From the NCBI GenBank assembly GCA_012064415.1, contig SSNU01000181.1, positions 65,634 through 102,209 of the forward strand: a stretch of DNA of 36,576 nt. The letters run 5' to 3'. A program made the translations under genes and the position numbers. Each line of letters opens with the position of its first letter. Position 1 is the stretch's first letter. The notes beneath the pieces are model-generated. The model was not told the origin of the DNA. It searched no databases and worked only from the letters and a program-made list of their open reading frames with translations. Shown piece after piece: positions 10,252 through 20,485 of the stretch. This stretch comes from Gyrodactylus bullatarudis. Taxonomy: Eukaryota > Platyhelminthes > Monogenea > Gyrodactylidea > Gyrodactylidae.

Positions 10252-12191
10252 TTAACAGACTAATAAGATAGACTTACTCTTGACCTCTATAAATTTGACA
10301 GCAGACGGTCCGAGAACGAAATTTGAATGACGTAAAATACGACATTTCTGGAGTGGATCTTCTTTCCTTTCAGGGGTAATAAGATGATTTCTAGATGATT
10401 CTACGTCCAATGTGTCATCTTCACCGGATAGGAGGTAGGTACACTTTGAGAGCCAACGGGGAACTTCATTAATTTGACTCTGAAGCGGCCGACTTGGCGG
10501 AAACACACATGGAATAGGGATGTAAAATATTTTTGGTTTGACACAAAACTCTTTTTGTAGTAAATCATAATGGCCAATATCACTCGAGTCAATGGCTAGA
10601 CTGAAGAATACGCTTGCCTCGATACGATAGAAAATCTGAAAAATTAAGTACCAATAACATGAAATACAGGAATCAGTTCAGAGGTAGATGACAGAATATT
10701 TCTCATAGATTTGATCAGCTTGATTTTGGCATAAGTTTACAGATTTGAGATACAAGTCATGAAAAATACACTCTTGTAGTAAAATGAACCAGTCCCTCTC
10801 AGAAAAGAGCCAACCAGATAGAAATAAAGCAAGTTGGTCTGATGCTTTCAGAGGAATATCAAATATTTTCATCAATATCTCGAGAATGATCAAAGCATTT
10901 AGAGACATTTTAAAGTATACATTTCGATACTGAGATAGTCAAATATCCAAGAACAAAAAAAGCCTAACCCAATGAGAGTTGATCTGAATAATTTTTTATA
11001 AAGCTACTTGTAAGTATATGCCTAAATTGAAAAGAATTAAAGAGAAATGTGATTGTAAACCTGATATGAATAAAGAATAAAAATCAGATCAGAATAAAAT
11101 TGTTGAGGACAAATTCTATTCTCAATGTAATTTATGTGTGACGTCATAAAAAATGTATTTTATCTGATTAGATTTATGCAGAGACATAAAAAGAATCGTC
11201 ACTGTATTAAATTTATGTATGCAAAAATGGTACCAAAATAAAACTCACCAAAGTTTCTTTATAACTGGTACAAGCGATCAGATCAGAGAAATCATTAACA
11301 GGTAATGGCATTTTAGTTGTGTAAGACTTGGGTACTTTGTTCTTTGTGCTCACGACAGATTCAAGAATTGTCGAATGAATAATTTTCTTGGTTTTTACAC
11401 TTTTTCTCACCACCACCACATACAAAGACAAGTTTATAGCGTCCACTTTCATCAGGCTAGCATTGACAACATTTGTCTTTAGGATTATTGTCTCGCCAAG
11501 TTCATATGTTGGCTTATTTATCACAAATTGAAGACTTAAATCATGACTGATTTCCTCGAAATGGGTGTTGAATAAAAAGTTTTTTATGTTTATTGGTAAG
11601 AAACGATTGATAGGCAAAAGTGAGACTAATAATTCAATAGGTTCTCCTCTACTCGATACGTATTCCACTTGAAATGTGTCCAGAGAATTTCTCGGTTGAT
11701 CAAATATCTCTTTATCGTGAGTCCGACTCATCAGGAGAAATTCAGCAATGTAAATTATCCTCTTAAAACTATAGAGGATGTTATTACATTCATCGGTGAG
11801 TGTGGCACTCAGATTGTAGCAAAGAATTATAGATTTTTCATGGCTATCTCGAATATAAGTATAATTTAGCGAACCACTAAGCTCATCAGGAATTGTACAC
11901 TTGACTGGTATTGCATAAAAACCACAAGATAATTCGGTTATTTTTGCCACTACAAAGTTTTGAAAAGTGATAACCTCAACATTGTCGTCTAAAATAAACG
12001 GAGAGAATAAATTGATCCAGAATTACCAATGTTAACACCACAAAAATGAAGATTCAACTTGAATGAATCAATCGGCTGGACTAGTTTGAGGAATATGGAA
12101 CTAGGATTATGATGATTAATTGAAATTACCCATATATTGTGTCTCCAGACGTATACAAACATCTATCTATCGATAAATATAATTCATTCAT
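10252..12191 (-). CDS. Alpha-arrestin (arrestin domain-containing protein), four exons
   Basis: Spliced model: exons 12191-12130, 12100-12027, 11988-11249 and 10635-10252, joined by GT...AG introns of 29, 38 and 613 bp. Phases agree throughout and give 419 aa. The ATG at 12191 has an in-frame TGA just upstream. The N-terminal arrestin fold is clear: the start CLYTSGDTIYGSIFLKL fits the xYxxGDxxxGxxxL pattern, then FKLNLHFCGV, the FQNFVV strand, and CGFYAIPVKCTIPDELSGS matching the G-x-x-x-xPFxxxLPxxLPxS block. The arrestin-C fold follows: INKPTYELGETIILKTNV and VNASLMKVDAINLSLYVV, then LPVNDFSDLIAC and, across the third intron, IFYRIEASVFFSLAIDS and KIFYIPIPCVFPP. Family members are cytosolic adaptors for receptor trafficking and ubiquitin ligase recruitment, but no PPxY motif is visible here. 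The end is less certain: a GTAAGT at 10277-10272 could act as a donor just before the stop. Confidence 0.8.
10678..10908 (-). other. Small open frame inside arrestin intron 3
   Basis: An ATG frame of 76 codons on the same strand as arrestin, lying entirely within the 613-bp third intron. It is preceded by an acceptor-like CTATCTCAG. The peptide (LNALIILEILMKIFDIPL, then a D...L...W pattern) faintly resembles the spacing of an F-box helix bundle, but this is weak. It could be an alternative first exon (a GTAAAC donor occurs after the YLKS codons and would splice in phase to exon 4), a nested gene, or chance. Confidence 0.25.
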
Positions 12192-12396
12192 TCATTTATA
12201 GAGATATAATTGTTTAGTACGAAAATATTTTTTTTTGAAAATGAAACATGAATACAAACAAAGTCCTTAAACTTTGTTATTTATATAATCACTCGTTAAA
12301 ATATTCAAGTTCAAATATCTAAGATAAGAAGACTTCTTAAAGAAGTTCTTAATAAGAACGCATCTACATACGATCAATCTATACTGAATCTACACC
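12192..12396. promoter_or_regulatory. Region upstream of the arrestin gene
   Basis: This AT-rich sequence precedes the arrestin start on the minus strand and is bounded by the MITE at 12.4 kb, so the promoter must be compact or incorporate the repeat. No specific promoter element could be identified. Confidence 0.3.
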
Positions 12397-12620
12397 TAAT
12401 TAATATGAAGATGGGAATTTATGATTTTTATATCGCTAGATTTGAAATATGCCATAACTTTCTTAAAATTTGATTTTTTCAAATATTTTTTTTCAGATCC
12501 TGAAAGTGGAACCTACGATCTAGATTCCAAAAAATCTTGATCAAATTCGATTTCCTGATGAAAAAATTTATAATTTTGTAAAAAAAATCATAAATTCCCA
12601 TCTTCATATTAATTAGCTTT
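12397..12620. repeat. MITE with TAATATGAAGATGGG ends
   Basis: The left end TAATTAATATGAAGATGGGA at about 12397 is mirrored by the right end TCCCATCTTCATATTAATTA at about 12597-12616. Each is followed inward by AATTTATGATTTTTA or its complement. About 220 bp, noncoding. Its inner CTTGATCAAATTCGATTTC is shared with the fragment at 26.3 kb, and the terminal pattern recurs at 28.3 and 32.7 kb. Confidence 0.8.
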
Positions 12621-12889
12621 ATTGCCAAGAGGAAAAACCAACCTTATGCTGTCCCGAATTGGTGACAGCAATGATCGGGGACCATATTTTGCTGGGGCTA
12701 GCGCTGAAAAACAACACAATTTTTTATAAAATTACTCATCAGTAGTGCGTGAAATATGCAATAAAAAATTAAATGCCATTTTCGAAAAAAAATTATGTCG
12801 AATATATGAAAATTAAAATCTTATTAAAATCTGTTCTATCTTTACTATATAAGACCTTGACAACAAATAGAGATTCCTATCACATTTAT

Positions 12890-13640
12890 CTTAATCAGCC
12901 TACTTAGTTTTAGAGGGGATGAAAAAAAGGATTGCAAATTTACTTCGGAACTTCCAAATTGGAAGATTGGTCTAAAAATCAACCACTCCAAAATAATGGC
13001 ACTCAAAGGCTCTCCACCTCCCGACCAGACAATGCCGTATGAAACAGTCTCAGTCATCAAAGACCTCGGTATTTCCTATGATAATAATCTTAATTCAAAC
13101 ATTCATTCTATAGAAATTCTCAAGAAGACAAGGTCTCAAAAGTTACTTTATCAGGAGATTTATCCTTAACCCAGATTTGCGGATTTCTCTTTTTAAAGCA
13201 CTCATACTCCCTTATCTGGATTATGGATCCGGAATTCTTTGCGATCCCTGTTGGAACATCAAGAAAGCTGGAACGCATTTAGTTCATCTATTTTAGATCC
13301 TGTTTTGGTCCTCTACCTTATAATGATTTATTGGATCGTGCTTAAGTTTTTCCTCTCTGGCTCAGACGCATCGCTGCCTCGGCTTTCCTGTACTCTAAAT
13401 ACGCTCCACAACCTAATGGCCATTACAAATTGCGATTAACAAGAGGATACTCCATTTTACTCAATTTACTCCTCCCCCTTCGCACAAGATTTCAAATTAA
13501 CTTCTCTCAGTTTAAAGATGAAAACATTGCCAATATCTGTTCATATTTACTATCATTTTTACCGGATAATCATAATATGCTTGTTAACTATTTCAAACTA
13601 GTAATATGCATAAAATTGTCGAAAACTACGCCCTCGTAAC
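12890..13640 (+). pseudogene. Decayed LINE (non-LTR) reverse-transcriptase end
   Basis: Translating the plus strand across several frameshifts gives the C-terminal order of a Jockey/CR1-like reverse transcriptase: WKIGLKINHSKIMALKG (the W-x-L-x-xN-x-xK-x-M block), VIKDLGISYDNNL (the KDLG block), NPDLRISLFKALILPYLDYG (the LYK-x-LV-P-LDYG helix block), then APQPNGHYKLRLTRGYS and LRTRFQINFSQFKDENIA. No YADD motif is seen upstream. There are stops and frameshifts at about 13160, 13290 and 13340, so it is nonfunctional and 5' truncated. It differs from the opposite-strand fragment at 1.2 kb. Confidence 0.75.
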
Positions 13641-14593
13641 AAAAATATGATAAGCTTAAGGATATGTAAAATATGCGGTCTCAAAATTAGAATTTTTAAA
13701 AACAGTTTACATATAAGAATTCGCCTGGGACAGTTTTTGAGAGGCATCACTCAAGGAAGCATACTTTCAGATTAAACTCGACAAAACCAGCAAACCCTTG
13801 ATTACTATGCCAAATAGTATAACTATTTTCTCTACGGATTATCAGTGATAATTTATTGACGATTGGAACTTCCCCAAAGCTAAATTCAAAAAGTTCAACT
13901 TTGAGAGGAAGCTATCATTTCGAAAAGGACCCTCAGAAAAAAGGAGTTGTACTCTGACCCCTGGCAACGTTTAAACACTGATACCGGAATTGTGCTGAAA
14001 GAAATTATTACTTTTGACTACTTCTGTTAAAGAAAACACTGCTGACTGGCCCAGGATATTGGTTTATTCATTCCTCCAAATACTATACAATGTATCCTCT
14101 TATTTAAAATTCTGGTCAAAGCCAACATAACCATTCATGAGAGTGTACATTGACGTTACTCAGATTCAGGTCAATAACTTCTTAATGTACATTGTACATG
14201 GCTGCTACTCAATATCTCAAGGATCAGGATCCTTTTACAGGAACATCTTCAAATAAATGGATTGCTATTCTCTGATAAAGACACAAACATTATCAGTACT
14301 TCTAGCTTAAGCCTTACTCAGCAAAGAAAACAAGGGAGAGGTCGTTAGAAGTTTGCTCCTAGCCTATGCTCAAAACTTTTGACTCAAAATAATCTAATCT
14401 AAACTTTCTGAAAGTTGTGTCCTATTCTCAATCTTCACTTTATTCAAAAAAAATCTCTTCAAAAAATTTTTCGTCTCTCAGATATCGATTCAAGAGAAAA
14501 AATTCATGAACTGAACGTGGTTAGTTTGGCATACTCGTTTTGGTTTCCTAATGAAAAGTAAAGTTTGATAATGTGTGTTTCACATTAAAACTA
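13641..14593. other. Segment between the LINE relic and protease
   Basis: No intact gene. Base composition stays richer in G and C than in most intergenic DNA here, suggesting that the LINE 3' region or other decayed coding matter extends into it, but no block is recognised. The protease promoter presumably lies in the last few hundred bases. Confidence 0.35.
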
Positions 14594-15352
14594 ATGCTTA
14601 TTCTTTTGGCGATAGCAATAGTCTTTGTGGACGGAGCACGTCTTTCAGTCTTTAAGGGAATTATTGAAGATGTAACTAATTATCCTTTCATGGCACTTTT
14701 ATCGAGTGCTAAAACCATTTGTTCTGGTTCTCTTGTCCGTGCAGATATTGTGTCTACAGCTGGACATTGTGTCTGCACTCCACAAACAATGAATACGGCT
14801 TACTTTCTCAGGAACAACAAGGATATCTCAGAGGGCTTTTCTGTCAAAGTTACCGGATATGTGGTTAATCCTGAATACAAGTTTTGTAAGATACTCTCAA
14901 AAGGAAGACCAGAAAGGGACGCAGTTTACGGGAATGATTTAGCCCTTGTAAAACTAGAAAAAAGTGCTCTCATCAAGCACCCTGTAAGAGTTGTGAAAAT
15001 CGGACTTAAATTTTACATAAAAGCTGGAAGATCAGTCATGACCATGGGCTATGGAATGGACAGTAGCTTGGAGAAAAATAACTATGGGGTCTTCAGAGTT
15101 GGCAATGTAAAGACAACAGACTGTCCCTTGAAATTACCTTATGATCCAATATGCATTGTCAGCTCAGAGGAAAACTTTCAAATAACAGGTCCAGGTGATT
15201 CAGGGGGTCCATTGTACTATAAAAAGAAGGACATCATAGTTGGAAATGCAGCGGGTGAAATAACCGACAGTCGAACAAATAAGCATTTTGTTGTCTTTGT
15301 CAGGTTCACTGAACATCGGGAGTTTATTGAAAAATTTTTTTCCAAATTTTAA
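14594..15352 (+). CDS. Secreted chymotrypsin-fold (S1) serine protease, atypical
   Basis: 252 aa from the first in-frame ATG (14594); an in-frame TGA lies upstream. A hydrophobic signal peptide (MLILLAIAIVFVDG) directs it to secretion. The S1 catalytic triad is present: His58 in STAGHC, Asp115 in NDLALVKL, Ser203 in GPGDSGGP. The Cys43-Cys59 pair matches the conserved c42-c58 disulfide. Oddities: the mature N-terminus reads IIEDVTNYPF instead of IVGG, with Gly rather than Arg/Lys before it. The position six before the catalytic Ser (S1 pocket floor) is Ile197, not Asp. The Cys normally four before the Ser is Gly199, so the c191-c220 disulfide is lost. Trypsin specificity is therefore unlikely. 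It is intronless as read, with AATAAA at 15675. Confidence 0.9.
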   Translation: MLILLAIAIVFVDGARLSVFKGIIEDVTNYPFMALLSSAKTICSGSLVRADIVSTAGHCVCTPQTMNTAYFLRNNKDISEGFSVKVTGYVVNPEYKFCKILSKGRPERDAVYGNDLALVKLEKSALIKHPVRVVKIGLKFYIKAGRSVMTMGYGMDSSLEKNNYGVFRVGNVKTTDCPLKLPYDPICIVSSEENFQITGPGDSGGPLYYKKKDIIVGNAAGEITDSRTNKHFVVFVRFTEHREFIEKFFSKF

Positions 15353-16721
15353 ATAGAATTACATGATATTCATGAGTCGTGTCCTCTCAAAAACAAAAAG
15401 TGCTCAGATATTTTTTACCTTGTGGAAATTAATTGTAGAACTTACAGTGTAGATAATAATAATTATATCCTCTACAAGTTTCGTTCCAAGGTAAATTATT
15501 AGGGAAATGGTCACAGAATTAACGTAACAGAAAACTTTTCTGTTCCCCTTTGAGTCACCTATTGTGTCCTTTGAGGAATTATTGAGTATCTTATTGGTTT
15601 TGTAGACAAAGTCCTAAGTAAAGCATGAGAATAGGCTTCATTGAAGGCAGTTGTAATCTACTTTTTGTTAGAAAAATAAATCTATATTGTAAAGGTAAAT
15701 GAATTTGAGTTTTGAGATCTTATCAATAATAAGTTATCATTAATATAATAATAAGAAAACAATGATCGCCTAAAATACAGTACTAGTTGATTGAGATATC
15801 TGGGATTGAAGGGGGTTAAAACGAATGTTTTTCAAGAAATACACATTATTATAGTACTTGGTACTTCATTCATATATGAATTAATTATAATTACCATTAT
15901 TATTAATTAGTATAATACCAGTGTAAAAAATGCAGAAATCTTTCAAAAATTTGTAAACATTTGAAATTTATCCCTCATAATAATACTGTTGAATAGTTAC
16001 CTCCACCCCTTATTACTTCTCTGGCTCTTTGTTAATCACTGTTTACTAGGGCGGTCACAAAATAGCATTTTTTCAGAAAAAAATAGCACAATTTTCAAGA
16101 ATTATAGCACATGAAAAATATGCTATATAATACTTGTAAATAAATTATAAAAAATATTTTTTCGTTTGGGTTAGGCAGAACATTGCGTCAAAACGCGTGA
16201 TCACTGATCAGACATTTAATTATGGAACGAATGAGGTTAACCCTAGAATGACATTTGGGGGTCTTTAACGTCCCCATTTGTATAAAAACTCCCATAAGGA
16301 AAAATTAAACTGTCGTTCTAGCCATATGCCAATCTTAAAATTTTTCTTCGATCAATCAAAAAACTTTAACGAGATTGAGACACCTTAGAAAAAGCTTGAT
16401 TCAAATGAAGAGATGATCTTAAATCAAGAAAAATAAGATTTGTTCTCATGTTACCTTTCATCTGACAAGGGCTTAGCCCGGATAAATAGCATAAAATAAA
16501 GCAATTAATTGGTGGAAAATTAGCATTCGATTTTGAATAGCAGAAAAATAGCAAAATTATTTTCATGAGGAAATAACCTTGATCCTCAAGAATGTTAATT
16601 TCCTATTTCTCAAGAAAATTCTAGCAACATATCAAAAATAGCATTTAATCGCTGATAACTTATCAGTGATAAGTAATACGCTTAGGTTAGAAAATTATAA
16701 AGTTTTATTACGTATGTTTTT
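15353..16721. other. AT-rich intergenic region
   Basis: No gene. From about 16045 to 16650, repeated AATAGCA words occur on the same strand and similar CAAGAA / TTCTTG words face each other. The left side starts with CTAGGGCGGTCACAAAATAG, which resembles the end of a hAT-type nonautonomous element, but a matching right end was not established. Confidence 0.35.
15675..15680 (+). terminator. Possible poly(A) signal of the protease
   Basis: AATAAA about 320 bases after the protease stop codon, the first clear consensus downstream. Confidence 0.35.
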
Positions 16722-16955
16722 TTACACTAAAAAAATTTCTATTGAAACATCTTATTTTTATTGAAACACGAATATTAACCCCCTAATTAAGTATTATTTA
16801 TCTCGACCAATCAGAATGCAGCAAATGATTTCTACATTTAGATTTTTTGTGAAAATTCACTGTTAATACTTAATTAGTGGATAAATAATATTTACTAAAT
16901 ATTCGTGTTTCAATAAAAATAAGATGTTTCAATAGAAATATTTTTACTGGTGTTA
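16722..16955. repeat. MITE with TTTCTATTGAAACATC arms
   Basis: The left arm (ACACTAAAAAAATTTCTATT..., then GAAACATCTTATTTTTATTG and AAACACGAATATT) is mirrored at 16905-16953. The outer ends read TTACACTA / TGGTGTTAA. About 230 bp, noncoding, with AATACTTAATTAG on the inner side. A half copy exists at 35.76 kb. Confidence 0.85.
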
Positions 16956-17706
16956 ATATTTTGAGGCTTTGTGAGAGGTAAATGAGGCTATTTTATCCAG
17001 GCTGATTGACAGAATTGAATGGTATGAAATGGGGATCTGATTTTGGATACACCATTGTGTTCGTTTTGACACCTTTCAAGCATAGTAATCCCTTTTTAAT
17101 ATTTTTCATTTTCGATTGAAACATCATGAAACCAGAATTCCTGAACTAAAAGGTATTAAACCTAATCTCATAACTTATGAGTCATAAGGTCTCTTTAGAC
17201 TTAAACCCAGAATTTTTTCATCGAAGTCTAATTTTTTTAATGTAATGAAAATTCGACATAAAATCATCTAGAATTCTTTAAAGCAACTCGACTTGCAGAA
17301 ATCTCATTCAAGATTTTTCTTGAACTGATTATTGAAGGCAAATTCAAAGTTTTATAAGAAAGTTTCTCAACTTTGGTCATTTACTAAGGTGTCAAAAAGA
17401 TTCTTTGGATAATTATAAGACAGTCTCTAATTGAACGTTTTCAGCCAACATAAAATCAAAAACTGAGTTCAAAAACTAACGAACCCAGGGTAAGAAATAA
17501 AAAGCAATTGTTCTTATTTCGAGCCACTTCTCGACTTTATATGCAATGCATTATTTCACAATCCTCCAGTGTTTTCAACTAATTAGATCAATAGTACAAT
17601 AGAGTCAGCTGTTCCAAGGCACTCTTTACAACCCTATAGATGCAATGGATAACTTGGCTAAAAAAATTTTATGATATTTAAAAAATTCTTTTGAGAAAAA
17701 TCCAAA
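16956..17706. other. Intergenic segment 3' of gene B
   Basis: AT-rich with no open frame of interest and no recognised repeat. Confidence 0.4.
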
Positions 17707-18819
17707 CTAAAGAGACCTTAGAAATCTTTCTAGGCCAAGAATTTTGAATATTCTCCTTGAGTCAATTTTTACAAAGAGAATTTCTTTTAACAGATTGAAT
17801 ATAGAAAATTTCCATGTCTTTTCCAAGTCTTCAGAGAGTATCAACGAACGTATGCAAGAAAAAATTTCTCGTCCATATTCCACTAGAACGGGCGGGCTAT
17901 TCTCGAGGATCAAGATCAACAGTTCCATTTCATCACTTATTGACGCGGTGCGGTTCTTTGAAACAAAGTTTGTCTTTAATATTCGGAGAATTTCACATTT
18001 TTCCAATGGACGATCATGATAGAACTCTAGAATTTGTTTGAGGTATTTAACAATTTCGGTGTCATTATGAATAATCCCAGCTAGGGCCATATCATGAAAT
18101 AGACTCGGATAATTCTTCAAGCCGTACTGAATAAAGTTGGCATCAAGGGAGAAATCTGTAATGATTTCATTCTCTAGAAGAAGACGAAAATTTCCTTCAA
18201 ATAATTCTATGAGAACGATTCTCTCAGGGTTTGTAAAAAATCTGCGAATTTTATTAAAAGTCATCCACCAATATTGCTTGCCCCTCTTAACGAAATAAAT
18301 TGTTTCAATAATATCCTTTAGATGGGATGAATGAGTCTTCAAAATGTTGGTCATGCCTAGTTCAATAATCTGATCAAGACATCGACTCTCTTCTGTGAAT
18401 GAGCAGATGTCTTTTTGTCTGATGATATACTTGGCAAAGTTGTACGCATAAATACTAGAATTTATTCTCTCAGACATTCGATAAAAATTCAAGTCGAAAT
18501 GAATGTTAACCAGCCAGTTATCATCATGAATTCGCTGGCTGATGAGCAAAGTAAATATCATAAAATAAATTTGCTTGATTTTCTTGAGATTCTTCACTCT
18601 TGGCCTAGTTAATTCGGGCAGGTATTTCAAGTTTTGGCCAAAATATTTTGTCAAACTATGCCTCATATCACAGGAGTCATCAGAATCAAAGTAAATCAAG
18701 TCTTGTTTATGCGAAAATTGTTGTCGAAAGGCTGTCCTATTAGTATGGAAAGCGTTTGAAAATTTTGCATAACGCCCGTGAAAATAGTAGCATCTATTTG
18801 AAAAGTCATTTAAATTCAT
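17707..18819 (-). CDS. Unrecognised family protein B (370 aa)
   Basis: A single exon, ATG to TAG. Family blocks: aromatic N-terminus (RCYYF, residues 9-13), the acidic stretch (YFDSDDSCDMR, 43-53), NLKYLPEL (63-70, equivalent to EMKYxPEL), the W-helix block (QRIHDDNW, 95-102, then FDL), the diagnostic block (IYAYNFAKYIIRQKDICSF, 123-141), a block LDANFIQYGL before the centre, and a C-terminal FKILGLERFL right at the end. It is the most divergent member and lacks the tail seen in D and H. It shares KDICS with neighbour C, suggesting that B and C arose by tandem duplication. It is the outermost gene of the tight minus-strand trio B-C-D (about 280 bp between B and C). Confidence 0.85.
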   Translation of the reverse strand: MNLNDFSNRCYYFHGRYAKFSNAFHTNRTAFRQQFSHKQDLIYFDSDDSCDMRHSLTKYFGQNLKYLPELTRPRVKNLKKIKQIYFMIFTLLISQRIHDDNWLVNIHFDLNFYRMSERINSSIYAYNFAKYIIRQKDICSFTEESRCLDQIIELGMTNILKTHSSHLKDIIETIYFVKRGKQYWWMTFNKIRRFFTNPERIVLIELFEGNFRLLLENEIITDFSLDANFIQYGLKNYPSLFHDMALAGIIHNDTEIVKYLKQILEFYHDRPLEKCEILRILKTNFVSKNRTASISDEMELLILILENSPPVLVEYGREIFSCIRSLILSEDLEKTWKFSIFNLLKEILFVKIDSRRIFKILGLERFLRSL

Positions 18820-19099
18820 TTTATTTTTTATATTAACAAAAATTTCATTCTTAATCGTTGTTCAAATTTCAGCTTTAACTGAACTTTGTTTAAATGAAAA
18901 AAAAAATTTAAATTTTATTTTAATTACTCATGTGACCACTTGTAAGTATTTATATTAATATTTTTATAAATAAATTCATCTTTCAAAAGAATTAGAGTAT
19001 ACAGCTTCGTGAAACTCTTGGTACTTCAAGACTGAAATAGTTATTATAATAATTATGATTAAAAGAAAATGGCGTCGGATATTAATAGAAATTCGTACA

Positions 19100-19105
19100 T
19101 TTATT
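19100..19105 (-). terminator. Poly(A) signal overlapping the stop codon of gene C
   Basis: On the minus strand CAA TAA ATG contains AATAAA that includes the stop codon itself. Gene B lies about 280 bp further on. Confidence 0.4.
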
Positions 19106-20258
19106 GTAAAACTTTGAGAGCACTTGCAATGATATTCCAACTCTCAACATTATCATAGTAATTAAATTCGAATTGTGGCGTCTGAAACTTTAGTAAATTA
19201 TACAGGCCGGATAATTTGAGATTTCTTCGGAAACTCGAGTAATTCTTGATATATGTTTGCAAGGTATTCCGGACATTATTTGCATCATAATCGTTGGAAA
19301 AAAGGATCTCATGAAGAAATTCCATGTATGAGAATGAACTAAGGACCTTTACATCGTTCTCGTACATCAAGTTTAATAAGTCAAATTCAGATTGGCAAAA
19401 AAAGTATCGAGTATGGTGACTAAGGTTGTGAAATTTCCGGAATACTTGAATGAAAACTTGGTATTCTTTGATCATCTTTCGGTTTAAAAGTACATCTTTA
19501 TTGATTTCCAGAAGATAGATGCTGAAAAGCTTTATTCTTGTTATAGCAAATAGACTTAGATAGAAAAAGAGATCTGGGTCTCTAGAGTAACCGAACTCAA
19601 CAAAATCTTTAGTCAGAAATTCTCCATTGAGAATTTCCGGATTACCCCTACCAAAGTATCCTAAAATTCTCAAGCGATTTTCCAGAGATAAAACATCGAA
19701 AATCGTAAATCCGGGTAATGCTCCTCGCATATTTATTGCTACCAGTTGGACACACTTTTCAACTAAATCTAGGCATTTAAACTGTTCCCTTTTAAGGATG
19801 AACGACTTCCTCTCCGAACTAATGACCCTAAGGCAGTGGTATTCATCTTTGACTGAGCAAATATCTTTGCATTGTAAGAGATACTTTGCATATTCATACG
19901 AAATGTCAAGATTGAGTTCTCTCCGAACTCGGTCAAGATCGAAGAGAATGTGATTGAACCAGAATCTATTCTTCAATTTTCTCTCTTTGAATATCCTCAG
20001 CAACAAGAATAAAACATTCTTCAATTCAGCCTTATTCATTTCTGTATGATCAAGGAGTTCTGGATAGAAACTTTGACTATGAATGAGTGGTGTGTCTGTT
20101 ATATTCTTTAGAGCATCTTCATCATACTTATCAAAGAAAACATGGTATCGATATTTGTTCGTCTCCCAGAAATCATCAGAATTTGGAACTTTTCCAAATA
20201 TCTCTGGATAATCGGCATAATAAAAGGATCTTTTTGATTTAAATGCGCCAAAAGACAT
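19101..20258 (-). CDS. Unrecognised family protein C (385 aa)
   Basis: A single exon, ATG to TAA. Family blocks: RSFYYADYPEIF (residues 10-21), the acidic FFDKYDEDAL (41-50), SFYPELLD (63-70), LLLRIFKERKLKNRFWF (85-101) followed by FDLDRV, the diagnostic YEYAKYLLQCKDICSV (121-136), LTKDFVEFGY before the centre, and LKLSGLYNLLKFQ near residue 345. The stop codon is embedded in an AATAAA (19105-19100), so the 3' UTR may be very short, consistent with the close packing of B, C and D. It has no signal peptide, membrane segment or known domain. Confidence 0.87.
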   Translation of the reverse strand: MSFGAFKSKRSFYYADYPEIFGKVPNSDDFWETNKYRYHVFFDKYDEDALKNITDTPLIHSQSFYPELLDHTEMNKAELKNVLFLLLRIFKERKLKNRFWFNHILFDLDRVRRELNLDISYEYAKYLLQCKDICSVKDEYHCLRVISSERKSFILKREQFKCLDLVEKCVQLVAINMRGALPGFTIFDVLSLENRLRILGYFGRGNPEILNGEFLTKDFVEFGYSRDPDLFFYLSLFAITRIKLFSIYLLEINKDVLLNRKMIKEYQVFIQVFRKFHNLSHHTRYFFCQSEFDLLNLMYENDVKVLSSFSYMEFLHEILFSNDYDANNVRNTLQTYIKNYSSFRRNLKLSGLYNLLKFQTPQFEFNYYDNVESWNIIASALKVLQ

Positions 20259-20485
20259 TCAATGTCTATGTATAATGAATAAAACATATTCTTATTACTA
20301 ATTTTATTATTAACCAATCAGATTTGATTTCTATTTTAAATATCGAAATATCCATTATTATTGGACAATTTACTCAGAATTAAAAATTTAAACAATTAGA
20401 TCAATATTTCATATAGTTGTAAATTAAATCTTTATGCAAAATCTTTTTGTAAAATTCTTTATGCATATTCGAGTTGATAATTATA

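Noticed and set aside
10255..10277. 18-bp intron at the end of arrestin exon 4 (GTAAGT...TTAG)
   Set aside because: Splicing it out gives a stop two codons later, almost the same end as reading through; not needed for the model.
16366..16566. 66-codon minus-strand frame with a hydrophobic start
   Set aside because: Lies in repetitive AATAGCA-rich DNA, without a domain and without composition contrast.
16045..16650. Possible hAT-type nonautonomous element
   Set aside because: The left end resembles a hAT terminus, but no matching right terminus or 8-bp target duplication could be identified by eye.
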